From the NCBI RefSeq assembly GCF_006386545.1, contig NZ_SWAR01000030.1, positions 1 to 64,000 of the forward strand: DNA of 64,000 bases, in the 5' to 3' direction. A program made the translations under genes and the position numbers. Source of the stretch: Methylibium rhizosphaerae (GTDB lineage Bacteria > Pseudomonadota > Gammaproteobacteria > Burkholderiales > Burkholderiaceae_C). The notes under the pieces are model-generated. The model ran no database searches and was not told the origin of the DNA. It was given only the letters and a program-made list of their open reading frames with translations. Below, in pieces: positions 56,586-64,000 of this stretch (position 1 is the stretch's first letter; every line of letters starts with the position of its first letter).

Positions 56586-58622
56586 ATGAACCCGCTCGTG
56601 CACACGCCGGCCGTCGCGCTGCGGCGGCTGGCGGCGACCTCCCTCATCGCCGCCGCGCTGCTGCTGCCGGCCGCTGCCGCGGCACGGCAGCCGCAGCCGC
56701 CGGCGCCGCCCGCATCCGGCCCCACGCTGGCGGTGGTGCACGAACTCGAGCAGCAAGGCCGCGTCGACCCGGAACAGGCCGTCGCCCGGTTGCAGCGGCT
56801 GCTGCCGCTGGCGCCCGCAGGCGGCCCGGAGCGTGTCGAACTGCTCACGGTGCTCGGGCTGATCCACGGAGCACGCCGCGAGGCCGCGCAGGTGCACGGC
56901 GTGGTGGAACAGCTGGAGGCCCTGGGCGGCGCTGCAGCACGTGCCGCAGCGCTGGTGGTGCACGCGGGGCTCGACTACTTCAGCGGCGACCTCTCGCGCG
57001 CCGAGCCGCAGCTCGCGCAGGCGCTCGCGCTGCTTCCGGCCGATGCACCGCTGCAGGGGCGCTTTCGCGTGCTGTACCAGCTCACGGAGATCCAGACCGG
57101 CCGCGGCCGCATCGAGCAGGCGCTGGCGTCGGCGCATCAGGCCATCCGGGTGGCCGACGGCAGCGGCGTGGCGCTGCTGCGCTCGCGCGCGCGCAGCCAG
57201 CTGGCCTACGTGCTGCTGCGCGGCGGCCAACTGCAGCGTGCGCACGACCTCAGCCGCGAGGCGGTCGCGCTGGCCCCCACCGATGCGGAGCGATCGTCGG
57301 CACGGCAGGTCGAAGCCATGGTGCTGGCGCGCCGCAACGATGCACGCGGCGAGCGCGAGGCCACGCTGGACGCGTTGCAGCTGGCACGCCGGGCCGGCTG
57401 GCGCAGCCAGGAGGGGCTGATGCTGGGCAACCTGGCCGACTCCTACCTGGCGCGTGGGGAGTACGAGACGGCGCGCCGCCATGCCGCGCAGGCGCTGGTG
57501 ATCGCCCGCGAGCTGAAGGACACCCCGTCTGAGTCACTGGCGCTCACCAACCTGGGCCTGGCCGAGATCGGGCTGAAGCGGCTCGAAGCCGGGCGTGCAC
57601 ACATCGAACGGGCGCTGTCGATCGAGCGCAATGCCGGCGCACGGGCCGAGGAGGCCGAGGTGCTCGACGAGATGGGCGCCGCCCTGGAGCGTGCCGGCGA
57701 CTGGGCCGGCGCGATCGACGCCTACCACCGCCTGCGCGAGCTGCAGGATGCGATGGCGCAGACCAGCCGCCAGCGCGCCCTGCTCGAAATGCAGGAACGC
57801 TTCGACAACGAACGCCGCGCCCGCGAGCTGGCGCTGCTGCAGCGGGAGGGCCAGCTGCACGACGCGCAGCTGCAGGCCCAGGTGCGCCACCGTTGGCTGT
57901 GGGCCGCGGTGGCGCTGGCCTGCGGGCTGGCGCTGACGCTGGTGATCGTGCTGGCGCGGCGGCTGCGGCATGCCAACCGCCGCCTGATGGACTCCAACGC
58001 CCGCCTGCGCCAGCAGGCCGGCTGCGACCCGCTGACCGGCCTGGCCAACCGCCGCTTCGCCCACGAGGTGTTGCAGCGGCAGGCCGGCGCGTCGTTCGAA
58101 GGCACGCTGATGCTGATCGACCTCGATCACTTCAAGCGCATCAACGACACCGCCGGCCACGCCGCCGGCGACGCGGTGCTGGTGGAAGCCGGCCGCCGGC
58201 TGCACGACACGCTGCGCGAAGGCGACCAGCTGGCGCGCTGGGGCGGCGAGGAGTTCCTCATCGCGGTGCAGCCCGCCCTGCAGCCCGAACAGGCCGAGCA
58301 GCTGGCCGAACGCCTGCTGCACCGGCTGGGCGACACGCCGGTGGTGCTGGCCTCCCACACCCTGCGCCTCACTGCCTCGATCGGCTTCGCCAGCTTCCCG
58401 CCGCCCGCCGAGGGCGAGCGCCTGGCCGTGCCGTGGGAAAGGGCGCTGCGCCTGGTCGACGGGTTGATGTACGCCGCCAAGGCGCGCGGCCGCAACCGCG
58501 CCTGCGGCCTGAAGGCACTGCGGCTGCCAGGCGCGGCCGGGCTCGCACGGGCAGAGACCGCCCTCGACGATGCCGAGCGGCGAGGCGAGCTGGTGCTGGC
58601 CGAGATCGCCGGGCCGACATGA
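56586..58622 (+). CDS. TPR-GGDEF diguanylate cyclase 1
   Basis: A 678-residue protein: a signal-like hydrophobic N-terminus (residues 12-35), a periplasmic or sensor region of 10 or so TPR-like helical repeats to about residue 400, one membrane helix near 435-460, and a C-terminal GGDEF domain with GGEEF (WGGEEFLIAV). The RxxD inhibitory site is present (REGD, five residues before GGEEF), so product feedback by c-di-GMP is likely. It would synthesise c-di-GMP from GTP. Its stop overlaps the start of cyclase 2 by ATGA. Confidence 0.9.
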   Translation: MNPLVHTPAVALRRLAATSLIAAALLLPAAAAARQPQPPAPPASGPTLAVVHELEQQGRVDPEQAVARLQRLLPLAPAGGPERVELLTVLGLIHGARREAAQVHGVVEQLEALGGAAARAAALVVHAGLDYFSGDLSRAEPQLAQALALLPADAPLQGRFRVLYQLTEIQTGRGRIEQALASAHQAIRVADGSGVALLRSRARSQLAYVLLRGGQLQRAHDLSREAVALAPTDAERSSARQVEAMVLARRNDARGEREATLDALQLARRAGWRSQEGLMLGNLADSYLARGEYETARRHAAQALVIARELKDTPSESLALTNLGLAEIGLKRLEAGRAHIERALSIERNAGARAEEAEVLDEMGAALERAGDWAGAIDAYHRLRELQDAMAQTSRQRALLEMQERFDNERRARELALLQREGQLHDAQLQAQVRHRWLWAAVALACGLALTLVIVLARRLRHANRRLMDSNARLRQQAGCDPLTGLANRRFAHEVLQRQAGASFEGTLMLIDLDHFKRINDTAGHAAGDAVLVEAGRRLHDTLREGDQLARWGGEEFLIAVQPALQPEQAEQLAERLLHRLGDTPVVLASHTLRLTASIGFASFPPPAEGERLAVPWERALRLVDGLMYAAKARGRNRACGLKALRLPGAAGLARAETALDDAERRGELVLAEIAGPT

Positions 58623-60616
58623 AACACGCAGGCGCGCTCGTGCTGTCGCTGCTGCTGCTCGCCGGCGCCAGCCTGCCGTGCAGCGCTTCCGAGCCGGTGC
58701 ACGAGATCAATGCTGCGCTGCGCCAGTCATGGGTGCGGCCCGATGCCGCCGTCACGGCGCTGGAGCGGCGCCTCGCGCAAGGCAGCCGTGCCGAACGGGC
58801 CCTGGCGGCGTGGAGCCTGGGCCAGGTGCTGTTCGAGGACCAGGCCGGGCCGCCGCAGCTGCAGACCCTGCTGGCTTCGCTGGCGGGCCATGACGACCCG
58901 CTGCTGCGTGCGGCGGGCGAGATGTTGCTGGCGCTGCGCCTGCTGGCCACCGACCAGCGCGAGCAGGCCGGCACCCGGCTCGGCCTTGCGCTCAGCGCGG
59001 TCGAGGCCGCTGCCAGGGGAGACGACGACCCTGCGCTCGCCGAGCTGCATTGCGACGTGCTGCGCCTGCAGGCCCGGCTGCTGGCCCGCCTGCCCGGCAA
59101 GCTGCCGCAGGCGCTGCAGCAGCTGCAGGCGGCCAGCCAGCTGGCCCAGCGAGCGGGCGCCCGCTGGCGCCAGGCGCTCGCGTTGCAGGAACGGGCCCGC
59201 CTGCTGGCCGACCATGGCCAGCAGGCGGCCGCGCGGACCGCCGGCGCCGCGGCACTGCCCCTCATCGAGTCGCAGGACGACCCGCTGGCCCAGGCCTCGC
59301 TGTGGCTGGGCGCCTCGCGCCTGGCACTGCGGACCGGCGAACTCGAGGCGGCGCGGCGCGCCGCCGACGAGGCGCTGGCCCTCGCGGTCCGCATCCAGGC
59401 GCCGATGCTGCAGGCCCAGGCGCTGCTGCAGCTGGCCCGGTTGCAACGCACCACCGACCCCGGCGAAGCAGCCGCGGCAGTGCGGGCGGCCCTGCAGCTG
59501 GCACAGGCAGTGCCGGCCGAGCCCTGGCAGCCGCCGGTGCGCGCCGCCGCCGGCCTCGAGCTGGTGAAGCTCGGTCGGCCGGGCGCCGGCCGTGCCCACG
59601 TGGAAAGCGCGGTCTGGGAGGCGCCGCGCCGGCGGCAGCGGGTGCTCGAGCACGACGCCGCCAGCTGGCTGCGCCAGCTCGACGTGGCCCTGCGCGAAGC
59701 CGGTGACTCGCGCGGTGCCGTGGCCGTGTACCACCGCGAGCGCGAGATGCGCACGAAGCTGCAGCAGCGCGAGCTGGAGGCGGCCGGGCAGGAACTGGAA
59801 CAGCTCTACCGGGGCCAGCACCAGCGCCGCGAGATCGAGCTGCTCAACCGCGAGAACGCCCTCAAGGCCGCCACCCGCGAATCGCGCGAACTGCTGCAAC
59901 GCACCCTCGGGGTGGCTGCCGCACTGATGGCGCTGGCGCTCGGGCTGGCCATGCTGCTGTACCGGCGCCAGCGGGTGGCCCATCGCTCGCTGGCGGCCAG
60001 CGAAACGCTGCTCAGGACACAGAGCGAACGCGACCCGCTCACCGGGCTGGCCAACCGGCGCCACCTGCTCGAGCAGTTGCAGGCGCGGGGACTCGCCGGG
60101 CCGCAAGCCGCCTTCGAAGGGGCGCTGCTGATGCTCGACGTCGACCGCTTCAAGCAGATCAACGACCGCCATGGACATGCGGTGGGCGACCGGATCCTCG
60201 TCGAAGTGGCGCGGCGGCTGTCGCAGGTGGTTCGCGGCCGCAGCGACCTCGTCGTGCGCTGGGGCGGCGAGGAGTTCCTGCTGTTCGCGCCGGCGCTGCC
60301 GCCCGCCCAGGTGCGCGCGCTGGCCGAGCGCGTGCTCGAGGCCATGAGCGCCGAACCGCTGGTGCTGGGCGAACTCACCCTGCCCATCGGAGTGTCGGTG
60401 GGCTATGCGGCCTTTCCGCTGCCGCCGCTGGCGCAGCCGATGTCCTGGGAGCGGGCGGCGAACCTTACCGACCTGGCGCTGTACGCGGCCAAGCGTCGCG
60501 GCCGCGGCCGCGCCTGCGGCATCGTGGCGCTGAACGTGCACGGCGACGCCGAACTGGCCGCGGTGGAAGCCGGCTTCGACCACGCCTGCCGGGACGGGCG
60601 GGTGGTGCTCGAATAG
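58619..60616 (+). CDS. TPR-GGDEF diguanylate cyclase 2
   Basis: A 665-residue companion with the same layout: signal peptide (MKHAGALVLSLLLLAGASLP, cleavage near residue 24), TPR-rich region, membrane helix near residues 440-460, C-terminal GGDEF with GGEEF (WGGEEFLLFA). The inhibitory site reads GRSD instead of RxxD, so feedback control is probably lost. Its start overlaps the stop of cyclase 1, so the two are translationally coupled. The paralogues presumably arose by duplication. Confidence 0.9.
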   Translation: MKHAGALVLSLLLLAGASLPCSASEPVHEINAALRQSWVRPDAAVTALERRLAQGSRAERALAAWSLGQVLFEDQAGPPQLQTLLASLAGHDDPLLRAAGEMLLALRLLATDQREQAGTRLGLALSAVEAAARGDDDPALAELHCDVLRLQARLLARLPGKLPQALQQLQAASQLAQRAGARWRQALALQERARLLADHGQQAAARTAGAAALPLIESQDDPLAQASLWLGASRLALRTGELEAARRAADEALALAVRIQAPMLQAQALLQLARLQRTTDPGEAAAAVRAALQLAQAVPAEPWQPPVRAAAGLELVKLGRPGAGRAHVESAVWEAPRRRQRVLEHDAASWLRQLDVALREAGDSRGAVAVYHREREMRTKLQQRELEAAGQELEQLYRGQHQRREIELLNRENALKAATRESRELLQRTLGVAAALMALALGLAMLLYRRQRVAHRSLAASETLLRTQSERDPLTGLANRRHLLEQLQARGLAGPQAAFEGALLMLDVDRFKQINDRHGHAVGDRILVEVARRLSQVVRGRSDLVVRWGGEEFLLFAPALPPAQVRALAERVLEAMSAEPLVLGELTLPIGVSVGYAAFPLPPLAQPMSWERAANLTDLALYAAKRRGRGRACGIVALNVHGDAELAAVEAGFDHACRDGRVVLE

Positions 60617-60619
60617 GTC

Positions 60620-63208
<2,589 letters not shown>

Positions 63209-63297
63209 GCGCTGCAATGCCTTGCCAAGCGGAACATTGCCGCCGTGGTCTCCCTCTTTCGGGTGAGGGGCCACGACATGCGCCCCTCCCGACCTCG

Positions 63298-64000
63298 TCA
63301 GCCCGGCTTGGCGAGACCCAGCTTGTCGACCAGCGCCTTCTCCCGCTTGAAGGTCTCTTCGGCGAAGCGCGCGTAGCGCTGCGGGCTCATGTGCAGCAGC
63401 TGCTGGTCGTACCGGGCCAGCGCCTCCACATGGTTGGGCATCTCCATGGCCTGCCTGAAGACATCGTGGATGCGCTGCACCAGCTTCGCGTCCATGCCCT
63501 TGGGCCCGCCGATGCCATAGGGCGAGGCCTGCACGATCGGCAAGCCCAGCTCCTTGAGAGTGGGCACGTCGGGAAACTTCGGCAGGCGCTGCTCGCCCCA
63601 GGTATTGAGCACCCGCAGCTTGCCGGCGGCCACGTGCGGGGCGAAGCCGGTGGAGTCGGCCGCGGCCATGATGTGGCCGCCCAGGATGGCCTGCATCAGG
63701 TCGGCGCTGCCCTTGAACGGCACATGGTTGAGCTGCAGCCCGGCCTGCTGCGCGATGTCTTCCATCGTGAGGTGCGGGCTGGTCAGCACGCCGGTCGAGC
63801 CGTAGGTGAGCTGCCCGGGGTTGGCCTTGGCCCAGGCGACGAAGTGGGTCCACGTCTTGAGCGGCGAGTCGGCCGGCACCACCAGGCCGAAGGCATAGCC
63901 GGTCACGCCGATGATGTAGCTGATGTCCTTCACCGGGTCCCAGTTGATCCGGGTGGTGTAGGGCAGGCGGAACACGCCCAGCGGGATCTGCGCGAGCGTG
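63298..64000 (-). CDS. Bug-family (TctC) substrate-binding protein, partial
   Basis: The C-terminal ~234 residues of a tripartite tricarboxylate transporter receptor; the N-terminus lies beyond the right edge. Conserved Bug motifs are present: WAKANPGQLTYGSTG, GGHIMAAADSTGFAPHV and FPDVPTLKELGLP. Bug proteins are very numerous in Burkholderiales and bind carboxylates, amides or similar solutes. No membrane partner genes are visible in the window. Confidence 0.9.
   Translation of the reverse strand, partial: TLAQIPLGVFRLPYTTRINWDPVKDISYIIGVTGYAFGLVVPADSPLKTWTHFVAWAKANPGQLTYGSTGVLTSPHLTMEDIAQQAGLQLNHVPFKGSADLMQAILGGHIMAAADSTGFAPHVAAGKLRVLNTWGEQRLPKFPDVPTLKELGLPIVQASPYGIGGPKGMDAKLVQRIHDVFRQAMEMPNHVEALARYDQQLLHMSPQRYARFAEETFKREKALVDKLGLAKPG

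Noticed and set aside
57893-60616. 907-codon plus-strand frame spanning both GGDEF genes
   Set aside because: Only its last part is in the frame of cyclase 2; the first part is out of frame with the clear cyclase 1 gene, so the true start is 58619.

Overview
This window looks like a chromosomal segment of a high-GC betaproteobacterium of the order Burkholderiales, probably near the Rubrivivax/Leptothrix/Methylibium group. The assignment is inferred from gene order and protein style (recA-recX, sucCD, mreBCD-mrdA-rodA, gatCAB, pyrE/xth) and from a Bug-type (TctC) receptor at the right edge. No tRNA, rRNA, CRISPR array, transposase, integrase or phage gene was seen.

Layout. 1-5.5 kb: a partial TerC-family gene, sucD and sucC (TCA cycle), a DUF2889 gene, recX, recA under a LexA box, and a divergent MarR regulator. 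5.5-12.3 kb: a TctD/TctE-like two-component pair, a patatin phospholipase, an aberrant acetolactate-synthase-like protein and a MATE exporter. 12.4-18.4 kb, minus strand: the cell-shape cluster mreB-mreC-mreD-mrdA-rodA. 18.6-21.9 kb: gatC-gatA-gatB, then a GNAT protein. 22.7-28 kb: pyrE with a DUF4124 gene, divergent xth, a small outer-membrane protein, a metallo-beta-lactamase-fold hydrolase, a LuxR-type HTH regulator and a Crp/Fnr regulator.

28-31 kb is an accessory island of visibly lower GC: a class III cyclase/TolB-like/TPR protein followed by a PAP2 phosphatase. 31-38 kb: a large orphan lipoprotein, an M48 protease, an AmpG-like permease, a flavin reductase, a small unknown, and a LysR regulator with a BON-domain protein.

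38-49.6 kb holds the most unusual system. Four tandem paralogous family-5 solute-binding proteins, joined end to start by ATGA overlaps on the minus strand, are divergent from a single transporter core on the plus strand (two permeases and one double-ATPase protein). A hairpin-rich divergent region lies between them, with a possible attenuator before the first permease. I infer one importer served by a family of alternative receptors.

49.6-64 kb: a kinase-fold orphan, a large TPR-LuxR regulator, and a TetR regulator flanked by two near-identical palindromes and followed by a 38-residue membrane peptide and an alpha/beta hydrolase. After these come a poorly coding stretch, a uracil/xanthine permease with a structured leader, two overlapping TPR-GGDEF cyclases, a hybrid sensor kinase and the partial Bug receptor.
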